Assembly (NCBI GenBank): GCA_047630175.1
Contig: JBLHVI010000006.1
Span: 52,802-116,801, forward strand
DNA: 64,000 nucleotides
Reading direction: 5' to 3'
DNA from: UBA4582 sp047630175
GTDB taxonomy: Bacteria > Pseudomonadota > Gammaproteobacteria > Pseudomonadales > Azotimanducaceae
The stretch's first letter is position 1. Each line of letters opens with the position of its first letter. The translations under genes were made by a program, and so were the position numbers. Below, piece by piece: positions 63,919-64,000 of the stretch. The notes under the pieces are model-generated. The model was given only the letters and a program-made list of their open reading frames with translations, was not told the DNA's origin and did no database searches.

Positions 63919-64000
63919 CAAAGACGGCGGTATAGTGTTCTACCGCAGGAAAAGGATCATAAAAATGGTGCAGTAGTTGGCGCCATCGCGCATAGTCAGC

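Noticed and set aside
1..64000. Mobile elements, prophage, CRISPR, tRNA or rRNA
   Set aside because: No transposase, integrase, phage or Cas sequences, no regularly spaced repeats and no tRNA or rRNA patterns were seen by eye; a tRNAscan or Infernal run would be decisive.

Overview
The window looks like chromosomal DNA of a marine-type gammaproteobacterium with a GC content of roughly 50%. The FolE, LptG, RlmKL, RlmA and photolyase sequences are gammaproteobacterial in character, and the pepA / lptG / RDD-protein neighbourhood is typical of that class. I see no rRNA, tRNA, CRISPR array, insertion sequence or prophage.

Layout. Positions 1-36000 are mostly housekeeping and lipid-related genes in short units. 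They include the 5' part of pepA, lptG without its usual partner lptF, a lytic transglycosylase, two PlsC-type acyltransferases, two fatty-acid desaturases, several Fe(II) dioxygenases, folE, rlmA, phr, kynU, rlmKL, an iron-dependent alcohol dehydrogenase and a beta-lactamase-fold hydrolase. A TauE/SafE permease is paired with a Tat-exported PLP aminotransferase. A membrane c-di-GMP protein carries a PilS-like sensor region. A candidate small RNA with its own promoter and terminator lies just before rlmKL.

Positions 37300-53000 form the most interesting block, a guanidine-utilisation island. It begins with a 2-oxoglutarate/Fe(II) oxygenase of the isopenicillin-N-synthase family and a lipocalin-like protein of unknown function. 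Two DUF1989 proteins (carboxyguanidine deiminase subunits), a biotin-dependent urea/guanidine carboxylase and allophanate hydrolase follow, ending in a terminator. A second unit then encodes a HupE/UreJ-type membrane protein, an intact metallo-beta-lactamase-fold hydrolase, a paralogue of it that has lost every metal ligand, and a three-gene NitT/TauT-type ABC importer. No guanidine riboswitch is visible. Instead the same 17-bp sequence lies upstream of both units, which suggests a shared protein regulator. My reading is import or oxygenase-driven release of guanidine or a related compound, then carboxylation, deimination to allophanate, and hydrolysis to ammonia and CO2.

Positions 53200-60200 hold a signalling locus. 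It comprises a membrane PAS-PAS histidine kinase, a REC-HD-GYP protein, several stand-alone receiver domains (two degenerate, one broken) and a divergent OmpR-type regulator. The last 4 kb carries a DUF3185 membrane protein, a sterol-desaturase-family hydroxylase and two related GNAT-like proteins, one cytoplasmic and one an exported lipoprotein with an extra C-terminal domain.
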